NCBI GenBank assembly: GCA_009733775.1
Contig: WOGZ01000013.1
Location: forward strand, 202,150-266,149
Reading direction: 5' to 3'
Source: Alectoria sarmentosa
Lineage: Eukaryota > Ascomycota > Lecanoromycetes > Lecanorales > Parmeliaceae
DNA: 64,000 nt
Made by a program: the position numbers and the translations under genes. The notes under the pieces are model-generated. The model was not told the DNA's origin and did not search any database. It saw only the letters and a program-made list of their open reading frames with translations. Below, piece after piece: positions 11,908 to 23,269 of the stretch. Positions within the stretch are counted from its first letter, which is position 1; each line of letters opens with the position of its first letter.

Positions 11908-13330
11908 CTAAGGTATTATGAAAGACATATGGGCTCTAAAAGGGTATTTACGCTCTTGACTCGCCTTCACTCTAATTTTTAGCTCAGAGATCATTGACGA
12001 GTACCCTGACCTCTCCTCAAACGCCAACAGCGCCTCCAGATAGGCGATCTGGTTTTTGGCATCTTCCAAATCATCATGCAAATCATCAGACGTCTGGCTG
12101 GCCTTCTTAACTGGCCCTTTCAAACGCTCCAACGACCCTATGCCTTCTACTTAGTCTTTGCAAGCGCAGCGGCTTTTTCCTCGGCCTTCGGCATTCACGA
12201 CGGTACCGTTGCCTCATGGAGATCCCGTAGTCAAGTGACCTTCTCCACCTCGAGTTTCCTATTCTTGTTCTCCGATGTCCCTATCATCATCCTCGCCTCT
12301 TTCAGCTCGCGCGAAGCCTCTGCTATCTCCAACCTGAGATCGGAAACCTGTTTCTTCGTCTCATGGAGACTGTTTTTGTAACGATTCCTTCTCCACTTCA
12401 AGGTCTCCACAGCTAGCCGCCCTGTATGCTTGATATCCTTGATCGAGTGGTCGATGCCTTATACGGTGGTTTCGTCCTCGTCATCCGATGCAGGACTAAT
12501 AAGTTTCATAGAGGCCATGCTTGAGAGAGCAGAGAAAGGGTCAGCATCTGACAGCTCCGTGCTGATGACTGAGGTCATAGGTAGAGGCTTGATGGTGGAG
12601 GAGGGTGGCGTAGAAGTGTGGGACGACCGTTTAGGTTTGAGAATGGACTTGCCCGGCGTGGTAAGGTTGGAGCCCGATTTCGGTCGTGGAAATGGTACTA
12701 CCTGGTCATTAGAGTGGGGTTATAAGTAGATGGATTTAGTGTGTGGGCTTACAAAGGAACGGATCGTCAGTATTCACACTCCCTGTCTGTGGCTTTTGAC
12801 GCCTCTTTGTCACCTTTGTCGCTTCAAACTGGTGTGATATAAATATGTACTCAAGCTGCTGGTTTGGCTTCCCGTACCCGCCATGTGGCCTTACCACCAT
12901 AAAAGATCAGAATGCTGTTATCTCTCTTTCAAAGCCAACAGCACGCATCGACGCGGCTTTCCAACTCGGCGCAACTAGCCCCGACCGAGGACAGAAGCGG
13001 TACTGTATTTCCAAGGATCGCTCCTTCGCCTGTCCCCCAGGATCTTTCTCTCCTCTTTCTTCTTACTCTCTTGTCGTTGTTTCCATGCAGCAGAGTCGAC
13101 TACGCTCGCTTCGTAGTTGTTCTCGGCCAAGACCTGCATGATGGACTCTGGACGATTGTTAGCTTTTCCTCGTGCTTCTCCATCTCGATCGAGTCTAGCA
13201 TTACGAAGAGGGTGGGAGAGTTGCTAGAAGCGGCGTGGAATACATATTCCACGACTTCGCAAAGCCTCTCTTTGCTGAAGTCCTGTTTCTACCAAGACAG
13301 GCGCCCGCTGGGGGTTAGTTGGTGTCGTGG
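11908..13330 (-). pseudogene. Decayed coiled-coil gene, possibly a divergent A/B copy
   Basis: The minus strand reads a long coding-like frame interrupted by stops. An exon beginning near 12690 gives a Ser/Pro/Lys-rich stretch (P-G-K-S-I-L-K-P-K-R-S-S), then [TAA] at 12459-12461, then a heptad-rich part (E-T-K-K-Q-V-S-D-L-R-L-E-I-A-E-A-S-R-E-L), then TGA, TGA, TAG and TAG, then a shift into L-H-D-D-L-E-D-A-K-N-Q-I-A-Y-L-E-A-L-L. Every stop could come from CAA, CAG or CGA by one C-to-T change. Upstream (13.0-13.3 kb) D-F-S-K-E-R-L-C-E-V-V-E-Y-V weakly resembles module B. The decay is seen directly; family membership is a guess. Confidence 0.45.
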
Positions 13331-13589
13331 GATCGTTGCGTCAAAGACCGCGTTGGATGGTCGCATATGAGACGGTAGTTGAATAGCTAAGCTATCCATT
13401 GGCGTCCGCCGCCCGACTTCCAACTGCTAGGGGACGTCGCCTGGATTAGGGGGGCTGTGCCTTGGGATCGCGCAAGCGCAGTGTCATTCGTTGTCTGACC
13501 CAATCCTCCAGATTGGACGACTGTTGCTGGTATATACAACTGCTAAAACTGATGGTTAGATCTTTATACCGTTTTCAAGAAGTAGGTAA

Positions 13590-14440
13590 ATTACCTGTGT
13601 CGTCGAGGACCACACATTGGTGATGTCTTAACCTTGAGCAGCCTTGGGGCTAGCCTACTATTGTTAGCTTTCGATCTTTCTAGTACTGATGATTGGGCAT
13701 ATTGTAGATGCCTTACCTTTGTCGTTGACAGTAAAATATCAGAGCCATCTGAAGCTTTCAGATATTTGCTAGCTTATGCTGATAATCTAGCCTGTTTTGC
13801 TTGGTTCAGACCGTCCCATGACAATTTATAGGTATGTTGTAGGTACCAACCTGTGCCTTGGCCAATGGAACATCAGAATCATCCGAGATTTCCTCGATCT
13901 CGGAGCGTTTTCGCTTTTCCGGTCGAGTAACATCTGCAACAAAACTTGAGATATTCATGAATGTCCGTAGTTTTCCCCTGCACCAAAGTTGAGCAAATGA
14001 ATTGGCTTTCTTCGACAGAGAACATCTGGAGAACCTACTTCAGCCTTCTTGTCCTCAGTCCAGTCAAACTCACAACCATACACTGCGGATAGAATAGCGT
14101 CCCACAGGTCGCGTAACACAAAAGGGTCAAGATTCTTGGCAGGATTCGCGGTCAGGATCTTGCGCACCACGCCAAGATACGACATCCTATTCAGACGTTC
14201 GGTGCAGAATTTCAAAGGCAAGTGACATGTATCAGCATCGTGGCGAATGGATGCTCCATGCGCTCTCGCTCCGTGAGGTTCCATTTGATTTGGCAAACTT
14301 GGTTCACTCTGCTTCACCCGCTTCTGCTCATGCAACGGTCACTTTCGGAGCACGCTAGACCTACTCCTGTCTGAAAGTTCGAGAGCCACGTGCATTTCCC
14401 AAAAGCGCTTCATTAGAACACAGTCGAGGTGACAATCTGT
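13590..14440 (-). pseudogene. A/B-family copy lacking module A, with nonsense in exon 2
   Basis: Exon 2 is nearly whole: D-C-V-L-M-K-R-F-W-E-M aligns residue for residue with S-C-P-I-I-E-A-F-W-E-K of the 16788-18105 gene. A TGA at 14339-14341 interrupts it, then the same frame continues to module B: M-S-Y-L-G-V-V-R-K-I-L-T-A-N-P and L-R-D-L-W-D-A-I-L-S-A-V-Y, ending K-A-E at a GTAGGT donor. The tail exon 13933-13851 gives R-P-E-K-R-K-R-S-E-I-E-E and D-D-S-D-V-P-L-A-K-A-Q, closely matching K-K-R-K-H-S-E-V-E-E of the neighbour. The exon 2 to exon 3 phase does not join cleanly. No module A is found upstream, so the copy is 5' truncated. Confidence 0.65.
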
Positions 14441-15139
14441 CGTGACACCATGGGAGAGAGAAGGCGGTATATATTGTTTTATATTTAAAGAAATAGATTT
14501 CTTTGGATTATAGAGGCCAAAACGAAGGCCTCTTGTGTGGGGAAGTATAGCTGCAAAAGACCTCTGCTTGATGGAAGGAAGAAAGAAAATGAGAATGAGG
14601 GAGGGCTGGGGGGGTTTAAAAACACAGACGTGCTGGTAATTCACTTGAGAGTCTGCAAAGAATCACGGCTGCGGTGAATCATGTTCATAGATGCAGACAG
14701 TGATAAGGACGAGATCTGATAACGGATCTTCAATGAGGATGCACTGAGTGACTATGAGGATTTTGAAGGATCATTTTAAGTTCTGCACGTGAGGATTGAA
14801 CACATCTTTGCTCAACGGTCAGGCTTAATATTAAATATTTATCCACGAAAGTTGACTTCGTTCACGTCTCGTTATCGTTACTTGTTCCTTTTCAAGAAGA
14901 TTTGAAACACTTTTCACCTTCACCGCGCCTCTCAACTTCATTTCAAGTATTCACCAATCAAGATTTATATGATCATACCTGCTTGGCTGAACCTCCTTCA
15001 CCATCACCCATCTGATCGTAGTTGTCGTGATCACGAGGGCGAAGTGGAAGGTTAGACAATGCCAGACGACCCGAGTGGTACCCTAGATATACAGCAAGCG
15101 ATCAATCCACCGTTCTTTGACCGTGACACCCTCAAATCA

Positions 15140-16004
15140 CTAACTTCTTTTGTCTGTACGGAGATCACTCTCTCTCATAAAAGAAGGCTGACGGCCCCTA
15201 TTCTCACCTCCATCTCCACCTGCGCTCTCACTCCTCTTCCTCTTTTGGAGCTGTTCCGATCCCGGCCCATAAGCCTTCATTTGCCGCAGACGGTCAGTGG
15301 CGTCACTGAAATTGCCATTCTGATTCCCTGTGTCAGTAAAGTGATAGACCTGTAGCGCATAGGACAGGCAAAGCTACCTCGGTCGACTCTGCAGGCTTTT
15401 TGTTCAAGCGCGCGAGATCGTTGTTCAGAAGCTCCACCTGCTTGTTCAGCTCCGCAACTTTCTTGTTCAAGGCTTGCAGCGCCTTCCTGTCTCTCTCGTC
15501 GCGCTTCGATTTGGGATCCCAGAAAATCTGTATGTCATAGCGATCCATCTGTCATGTACCGATCAATTCTCATACCATGCCGAGGAATTTCAACAGTATT
15601 TGTACCTGTTCTATCAATATACGCCGTAGAGGGTGCCCATCAGGGTATTCTCGTCGAACCTGAATCGCCCAGTAGAGAGCGATGTCTCCTTCCTTCAATT
15701 CTGTTCCCTTCTCTTGATGCTTTTCGACCATCTCTTTGGTGTACTGAAGATACCCGAACTTGAGGTCCTCAAAGTGGTACTTCGTGTAAATGACGGGGAA
15801 GATGTGGCTTTCAAGTAGGCCTGATCGGGGATCGGGGTGACGGTCGCAATCGCCGGCGCTGGAGAGATCATCGTTGGCGGTGCGTACGGCTGCTTCGTTG
15901 GCCGAGCCCGACGCAGGGTGAATCGTTTCTTGGGAGATGTCGTCCGTAGTTGGAGGCTCTGAGGGTGATGCAGAGCCACGAGGCATGCGGAAGGAGAACG
16001 ACAT
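15140..16004 (-). CDS. A/B-family protein, short form (module A, coiled coil, basic tail)
   Basis: Unknown function; intact. Exons 16004-15606, 15548-15378 and 15319-15140 join in phase 0 (249 aa; introns 57 and 58 bp). Residues 1-65 are S/T/P-rich. Module A is at about 66-133 (I-F-P-V-I-Y-T-K-Y-H-F-E-D-L-K; D-I-A-L-Y-W-A-I-Q-V-R-R-E-Y-P-D-G; I-L-I-E-Q at the intron). Exon 2 opens with D-I-Q-I-F-W-D-P-K, the family F-W motif, then a regular coiled coil (A-L-N-K-K-V-A-E-L-N-K-Q-V-E-L-L-N). Module B is absent: exon 2 goes straight to its donor. The tail has K-R-K-R-S-E-S, a likely nuclear localisation signal. For the last acceptor I used ATCAG, not the CACAG seven bases upstream, because only it keeps frame. 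It lies about 780 bp downstream of the 16788-18105 paralogue on the same strand. Confidence 0.75.
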
Positions 16005-16787
16005 TGCGATGTTGACTTTGCTGTTGGAAGCGAAAGGAGGATGAAGGATCGAATATTGTAGTCTGCTCGTTCGCGTCGGCAGGGATTATTGGATTCGAAT
16101 TTCCGGAGAGGGTGTTGAGAGAGCGTGCGGGCGTTGTCGCTGTGTTTACGATGGTCTGGAGCCGCGCAGTAGATGGATGAGTATGACTGGATCCTTTTGA
16201 AAGGTGCGTACACGACGGAATGGAATGTATCGATGCACACGGGATACTAGTTGTTGTTGAGAGGAAACGCAACCCAATTTTCTGGGCTAAAAATCGCGCG
16301 CTTGACGTTCAAGAAGTGTTGATGACGGCCCTACCATCTACCTTTGCCGACTCTATGGACGGCGAATGTCTTTCTAAAATGGCCTCAATACCGTATATTG
16401 CTCAATAGTACTGGTCTAGCTTCTCTCACACAATTCAAGAACGCGATTCCCCATGTTGATCAGCTCTAGCCTTGCTTGCCATCCGCAAAAGACTTTCCCT
16501 CTTCCTTCGGTTGATAGATCTTCACAATCCCGCTCCAACCACCATTTATAATCTCGCTATCGTAGACCCTAACCTCCAGTCCTAGAGATGGCACCATGTC
16601 CCTGCTTTCTCGACCTCGATACTGCGGGCTCCCTAGACCCTCGTTCAACAATCCTAGAGGACATTATTCTTTCAACCAGGAACACATTGCCCCGTGGCCT
16701 TAGCCTATTCTCAGACCATGGTCCCGGGGAAGAAAACCTGGCCTAGGAATCTGTGCTCGCAATTGTACAATCGAAAAGGCGTAGGGT

Positions 16788-18105
16788 TTATGGGAGAGGG
16801 AGGAGTGAAAGAAATCGGGTACGAGATGGAGGCTTCCCGGGCTTTGAGCCAGTCGCTGGAGCCGGCTCCAGGCCCGCGACATGCGCGGTCGTCTCAGCTA
16901 GCGGCTGCGAAGGGTCGGTGCTGGCCTGGTTTGGAGGCTGAAGTCCCACGAATACCACTCTCGCGGGGGGTTGTATGATGCCAGAGTCCTTGTGCTGGTT
17001 GGAACGTTGTGGATTTAGCTCATCGGCTAGCTCTCCAGGCGGATGGTTCTTCTTTATCTGGACAGAGGCTATGGGTTTTAGGACGTTCGTGGGTACGGTA
17101 CCCTGCTACCATTGGTCACGATAATCTAGTAAAATGGGGATATGGCTTACCGATATCATCGACGGCGGAGCGCTTGAGCTAATTGAAACTCCCACGACTG
17201 GGGTCGCTTCAAAGGGTACTTTGACCTATGATTGTTAGCATCTGAGACTGTTTCCCTCCGGATTGGTACTTGAGAATGGGAGTACCTTTTTGGTCGGTTG
17301 CGGGACTCCCGATGGGCCCGGACCTTCCTCGACCTCCGAGTGCTTCCGCTTTTTCGAATCGATCAGATTCTGAACATCCTGGCGGTAGGTAGACAAGTAC
17401 TATAATAATTGTGAGCGACCAGCATCCATGACTGGAGGGTAACTTAAAGAGCCGACCTCAGTACTCTTGTTCTTCCGCCAACCATACTCGTAGTCGTAAA
17501 TCTTTGTGACGATCGCTTCCCAGAGCTCTTGCAGTACGCGACGACTAAGGTCCTTTGTCGGATTTGCCTCCAATGTCTTGCCAACCAGCTCAAAGTACGA
17601 AATTCTATGTAGAGGCCGATTGATAATGTCAGGGACGATAACGTCTCCATGGGTGGCATGTGTCATAATGGCAGCATACTGATACTGCTTGCACTCAGCC
17701 GCCGTGCGATCACGAGTAATTGCGTGGAAGCCGGACTCTCTCTGCTCTGCGCGTTTCTTCTTGAAAGCTTCCTCGTCTGCTCGCTTTTCCCAGAACGCTT
17801 CAATGATTGGACACGATACCTAACGCACCATGAAATGTCAGATTGCTGCTTATCCATCTGGTACATTGCGCAGAGTACCAATGGCGTACCTGCTCTAGGA
17901 GGAAGACGCGCATTGGATCGTCACTTTTGGAATATGTCTTCATTATCTGCTGTTCCCAGTGCCAATTCACCTCTTGACGCGTCACAGGTAGGCGTCGTGC
18001 CCCATTTCGATGGAGGAAGTCTTTCGAGAATTTGTAAATTGTACAGCCAAACTTCTCGAATTGCTTTTTGCCGTACTGAATAATGACAAAACCGGGTTCG
18101 GGCAT
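16788..18105 (-). CDS. A/B-family protein, full-length reference copy
   Basis: The best complete member here. Five exons, all phase 0: 18105-17890, 17819-17457, 17399-17286, 17225-17151, 17102-16788 (360 aa). Module A, residues 5-72: F-V-I-I-Q-Y-G-K-K-Q-F-E, then V-N-W-H-W-E-Q-Q-I and V-F-L-L-E-Q at the intron. Exon 2 opens S-C-P-I-I-E-A-F-W-E-K-R and a charged helix. Module B, about 131-193: I-S-Y-F-E-L-V-G-K-T-L-E-A-N-P-T-K-D-L and V-L-Q-E-L-W-E-A-I-V-T-K-I-Y-D-Y-E-Y. The tail begins with S-K-K-R-K-H-S-E-V-E-E, a basic then acidic patch, and ends in long Pro/Ser/Thr-rich sequence. No signal peptide or membrane segment; a nuclear or cytosolic protein is likely. No known domain recognised; function unknown. 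Confidence 0.8.
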
Positions 18106-19580
18106 GTTGCTAACGGACCTTGAGATCTGTGATTTGAAGATACCGAAAATGATGTTGTCAAACTCTTGAATCGCTTGCGAAATCTAGGTGTTGAAGTGTC
18201 GTGAAGCGCAATGGGAAACTGCTTGCCGCGCTTTACGCCATCATGAGAACGCGAAGCCGCGTAGATTTGAGTTAAACAGGACGTAAAGTCGTCACATCAT
18301 CCCAGGACTTGTGTAGGTTGGGTGCGCAGATGGTAGTTGATGTCATCGACCTTGTCGGCGCAAGTATGTTCCTTTAGAAGAAGGGGTACTGGAATATAAA
18401 ACCCTTCCGATAGCGTTAAGCCAGCTTGTACACTTAGTGATATGAAAGAGTAATTCGAACCATTACCCGTCGCTGGGTACTTCCATGGGGGCTTCGACCC
18501 GATGGCGTTAACACTCGCTGGCTCGTTATGCGCCAAAAAACTACTATTGTAGAATTATGCCTGGGGAAGAGGTTTTCAAATTACATAGGGGGGATTGTTG
18601 ACCGGGTGCACCATCAAGCTTGCCTCAGTATGGTAGAATCTGGAAACATCGAGCCTCTCTTTATTGTTTGTTTTGATACATTCAAAATGTTTACTTCGGG
18701 GCTGGTGGCGCCATAGTGTTCAAAATGCTATATTGTGGCGAAATTGAGGCTCGAGAGCTCGTGGAGGCATGACATTTTTTCGCAAGACATAAGGGAACCA
18801 TCAACGGACTTTGCTATCCCAAAGTGAAGCCTACTCTCTCGTATTGTATTTCGTATACCGGCGATATGATAAGGCTAGTGATAAGTCAAAAAGTCATGAA
18901 CGGTACTTACAGAAGAAAGAATATATGCACGGAAAAGAAAAGAAAAGAAAAAAAAGAAAAAAAAACCCCATGCTACTCGAACTGTTGACCTTTTCAAGTA
19001 GGGAAAAAAAGTTGGATCGTGGTGGTCTGGGACAGGGAGAAGCTTTTTGGCTAACATCGATCTGCCTGAACTGACCAGAGAAGGGAGAGGCGCCGGTGTT
19101 ACCCTAAGCCAACTTCGATCTTCGCTAATCTTATGTTCACTCAAGATTGGAAATTTTCCAAGTTTTTTCGGTTGAGCTAAACCACCGGTGATGAATAAAT
19201 AGTGAGCGCTATAATTATTAATAAAGCAACACTAGCACGATAAATGCATGGTAGAAACCGCCAAGGTCAGGGCGCGAACATTTCGGCTTCTGTCAGCCAT
19301 CGACTTGATCAGAACATACTTTTTATTCGCACCTTCGTCCATAGAAAACTTTCCAGTAATCTTTAACATTTAAGCGGCCAAACCTGAAGTGCACAGGGCG
19401 ATCTCAATGTGCCAAGCTCCTTACAACACACAACACTTACATACTTTACCTTCGACCCGCAACCACTTAGTCCATCTAAGAATGCAACCTGACTTTAGGT
19501 CTACTGCAATCAAGTCCCGTTGAGCAAGATGCTTTGCCACTCATCTGCCAATTTGTAGGAAGCCTTGAAGATCGCTAGAC
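18106..19580. other. Intergenic, with an A-rich run
   Basis: Upstream of the 16788-18105 gene. An A/G-only run of the AAAAG type lies at about 18931-18966. Open frames at 18297-19144 on both strands owe their length to this low-complexity run and show no domain. No tRNA-like fold was noticed. Confidence 0.35.
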
Positions 19581-19862
19581 GTGCTCCTCCACAATCTAGA
19601 CGAGCTCGACGTCGCCGAAATCAAGCTCATAGACTCGCACGGTTTTCTTGGACCCAAATATACAAGAAACGAATTTGATGTCCTCGAGACCAATGAACCG
19701 AATGAGGGCCTGGACGGTATGGACAGAGGCTACGTAGCCCTTTACTGTTGTATTTCAAGTTTTAGATCTGTCGTGAGTACGGATCTTACGTACACAGTTA
19801 TAACCCCCTCCTCTACTTCGTTAAAAGGCCAAATTAATATCAGACCCGCTGATCGAACTTGA
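19581..19862 (+). pseudogene. Weak A/B-family relic: shortened module A
   Basis: A 93-codon frame contains P-K-Y-T-R-N-E-F-D-V-L-E and then D-R-G-Y-V-A-L-Y-C-C-I, echoing I-Y-T-K-Y-H-F-E-D-L-K and E-G-D-I-A-L-Y-W-A-I of intact members, with a shorter spacing between them (internal deletion). No L-L-E-Q end and no second exon were found. This is a weak match and could be chance. Confidence 0.35.
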
Positions 19863-20239
19863 AATTTGGAGACCTGCGCAACGCCTAAATCCCCCATGCC
19901 GGCTTGAATCTGTTGATGTTGGTAACCACAGGTGCCAGCGGACTAGTCCAGATGAACGTGAGAGTCGTTGTCTGCCATCTAAACAATGATTGGTGGTCTC
20001 TCTCGACAAGTGCTCGTGAGGGTTTTTGGTCGATTGAGCAATGCAGGGCGGACCCATCGACACAGCCGAGCGAGCCTCGCTCATAGCCGACTACTGGGAG
20101 ATTTACGTTGGGCGAACAAAGACGGCTATTCAAGCAGGTATATGATCAGAATCAGGAGGACATACTATTGAGGGAGATGCCGTTGGGAGAAGCTTGACGT
20201 CACTTAGTGTGTGAACAACCTTTTCTCTGGGAGCGTGGG

Positions 20240-20820
20240 TACGGCGGACGACGGCTACAACTAGGACAAAACCAAAGACCATCAAATTTTTCAAATTTTC
20301 CATCAAATTCTTTAAATTTTGACCCAAATTTTTACAAATTTTGGCTATGTCTCACTTATATGATTCAAGATGCCCCCGAATATTGCCCCCGGATAAGATT
20401 TTACATTCAACCTTATAAGGCTGATTTAAAGTTTTCGCAACTTCAAAAATCAAACGACAAAACTTTTTTGATTTTCAAATTTCAGATTTCAGATTTTAGA
20501 TTTCGGATTTTAATTTTTTTTTTTCTTCGGAGCATTTTATCCCGAAGCATTTTATCTCGAGGTACCTTTATCTTACCTCAAAATTTACCCTCAAAATTTA
20601 CCCTAAAATTTTACCGCGAAGCATTTTATCGTCCTTAAAAAACCTCTCGAAGAGTTCTCCAAAGAGTTTCCCAAAGAGTCCCCCGAAGAAGTCCTCAAAA
20701 AAGCCCTTCAAAAAGTCCCCGAAAGAGCGCCTCGAAGAGTATAGCAATAGAAAATTTTGAAAATCTGAAATTATTTTGTGGTCTTTGGTTTTGTCCTAGT
20801 TGTAGCCGTCGTCCGCCGTA
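20240..20820. mobile_element. Non-autonomous TIR DNA transposon (MITE-like), 581 bp, 5-bp TSD
   Basis: Perfect 42-bp terminal inverted repeats lie at 20240-20281 and 20779-20820; the outer 20 bases are TACGGCGGACGACGGCTACA. The element is flanked by GTGGG direct repeats (20235-20239 and 20821-20825), a 5-bp target-site duplication. The interior has no transposase; it is AT-rich on the left (CAAATTTT-type runs) and Lys/Ser-codon-like on the right, with short repeats around GAAGCATTTTATC and an array of roughly 12-15 bp CCNAAAGAGT-like units at about 20640-20745. Perfect TIRs imply a young insertion. Superfamily not assigned. Confidence 0.85.
20640..20745. repeat. Minisatellite-like array inside the TIR element
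   Basis: Seven or eight imperfect units of about 12-15 bp with a shared CAAAGAGT / CGAAGAGT core follow one another. The array belongs to the interior of the 20240-20820 element. Confidence 0.55.
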
Positions 20821-21095
20821 GTGGGGCTGATTTTTGTCGCCCGGAACAGTAGTTTTTCCGTCCCGTCATCCGCCATCAAAATACTCGATTGAGGCTTACC
20901 CATGCGACTTCTGATCACATCTCGAGGCCTTTGATATCAGTCCCGATGCTTTGATTCATCACTGCGACAGAAGGTCACAATACAATCTAACTAAAGCACC
21001 CTGATATTTTGTCGCAATTGTGGGCTTGATGACATGAGACCTTGCAAGTTTTGATAGGAACAGGAATTTTGTGGTTAACACCCAGATCGCATGTT

Positions 21096-23269
21096 ATGGG
21101 AAAGCTACCAGACGTGCCTTGCGCTCACTGCAAAGTCATCGGTCCTCACAATGGAGAAAATAAATGGGGTAGAATCAGCATCCCTTATCATCGCGTCGAC
21201 CAATACCCGAATTTTCCTGCACTCGAAGTTTCCTCTGGCAAAGGATGTGCTTTCTGTGGCCTCTTGCGGCATGCTCTCCAAGACAAATATAGCGACGAGA
21301 AAATAGCGGAAGCCGAGGGCGACTTCCACCCATCAATTCGCGCCACATGGCCTATATCCGGGTGGAACGGGCAGGTTACAATTGACCGTGCCGTCTTTTT
21401 CACCGAAGAGGACTGGACCGAACGTGATACGAGTCTGAAAACAGACCAGTCTCTCGGCGGTGTGCACACTTTGTCCCTTGAAGTTTCGCCGTACCCTCCA
21501 AGACGCAGTGTGAGCAGCCCTAAACTCAATCACAGTGGTGTATGGTTTGCAGTATACGCCGATACTGGTGAGTGCGAAACTGGCGGGATCTAATCTGCGC
21601 TCATGGCTTTTAGGCTCTGAAGCCACTTTTCAAGATAGTTCGAGGCGTAGAAAGCCCGATAAAGAGCCTCTATCCAACGCCAACGTATTGATGATATCTA
21701 AATGGCTCAGCACCTGCTCGACGCTACATGCTGAATGCCGCCGCAAGAGTGATATACAGCTACCAACACGCATCATAGACGTTGGTCCGGCAGACAGAAC
21801 ACAAGACCCATGTCTAGTAGTCACATCAAATGAGTCAGGAGATTATGTAGCCCTTAGTCACTGCTGGGGATCGTTGATAGAGTCTGATGTAGGCAATTAC
21901 GCTCGGACATTGAAGAACAACCTCAAAGACATGCAACGGGGAATACCTCGAAGCATGCTACCTCAGAACTTCCAGGATGCAATACTGACTGTTCGAAAGT
22001 TGCAGCTACGCTTCTTGTGGATTGATGCATTGTGCATTATTCAAGATGACCCGGCAGACTGGGCGAGGGAAGCTGCGAAAATGCACAAAGTTTATGGGTC
22101 TGCCTATCTAACTATAGCTGCAACTTCTACGGTGTCGAGCACTGATGGTTTTCTTAAGCGATCGCAAGATACGGCGTCCAGAATACCCAATTACAAAGAC
22201 ATTAATGCCGAACCCGCCAGCCACCTCTTTCTAACCTACATGCCAACGGGTGGCGACCGAGGGTCTTGGTTTTCAAATATAGAAGAATCTCGGTGGAATA
22301 GCAGGGGCTGGACCTTTCAGGAGCGCTTGTTATCAAGACGTGTGCTGCATTTCACCGGAAGAAAGATATTCTGGGAATGTCGTGCGACCGACACCTCGGA
22401 AGAAAACGAGCCACCCCGCGATCCACGATACCGGACCCAATGGTTGAAGGACGAGCGCCCAGATGAGCCAGGTCTCTTGCCGTGGCAAAATGCTAGAGCC
22501 TCCGAATCACACCTCGATGTGTGGTACAGCATAGTCTCCAAGTACGCTGGCATTGGTCTTTTTCGTTCGTAGCAAATGACTGACGCGCTCAAGGTATTCT
22601 GCTCGTGAACTCAGCTGTGAATCAGACGTGTTGCCGGCCCTGTCTGGTCTCGCTCATGCCTTAAGAACCGTTCATGGCACGGGAAATTGTATTGACGATC
22701 ATGACTATCTTGCAGGACTTTGGCGGGGTGACCTCTCACGAGGTCTGCTTTGGACTCCACACAATAGCAATGATGCAAGCAGATATACCCAATATATAGC
22801 GCCTACATGGTCGTGGGCCTCGATCAAAGGGCTGGTCCATTTCCCAACTGGAATTCCGGGCACCCAATTTACCCCAATCTTTGTCAATGCAAGCCTTCAA
22901 CGGAAAGCAAATGACGACCTGGGAGCGATCAGTGCCGCGAGACTCACCTTGCTTGCAAAGGTTCGGCGTCAATGTGAAGTAGCTAGAAAGGCTTCCAGCT
23001 CATGGTTTCCACTGGATCTAGAATTCGAAGGAAAGACCATTGGTGATGGCGCGTTTGACGTGAACGGCGAAGGTGACAAGAATATTGTATGGATGATGCA
23101 ATGCATGATCCAACAACCTTGGGATTATCGGGATCATCCCACCGTGCTCTTGCTGCATAGATCAGAAAGTCCACCTAATACATACGAGCGCATCGGAGTT
23201 GGGAGGATGAAGGAAGACTCGCTCGGATTCTTCGACGATTGCGAGGCCCAGGAGATGACCTTGATGTAG
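21096..23269 (+). CDS. Heterokaryon incompatibility (HET) domain protein
   Basis: Member of the fungal HET family, which mediates allorecognition cell death. Exons 21096-21567, 21614-22541 and 22594-23269 (691 aa; introns 46 and 52 bp). An N-terminal Cys-containing region (C-A-H-C and C-A-F-C-G-L-L) precedes the HET domain, whose blocks are clear: Y-V-A-L-S-H-C-W-G at about 234, F-L-W-I-D-A-L-C-I-I-Q-D-D at about 290, V-Y-G-S-A-Y-L-T-I-A-A at about 318 and R-G-W-T-F-Q-E-R-L-L-S at about 387. The C-terminus has the usual L-P-A-L-S-G-L-A and T-W-S-W-A-S motifs. Intron 2 is placed so that W-Y-S-I-V-S-K-Y-S-A-R-E-L reads through. No NACHT, WD or ankyrin partner domain. ATG 21096 is preferred; an in-frame ATG at 21042 would add 18 residues. 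Looks intact. Confidence 0.93.

Noticed and set aside
21188..21626. Minus-strand ORFs of 97-113 codons
   Set aside because: Antisense to the HET gene, whose frame has clear domain motifs.
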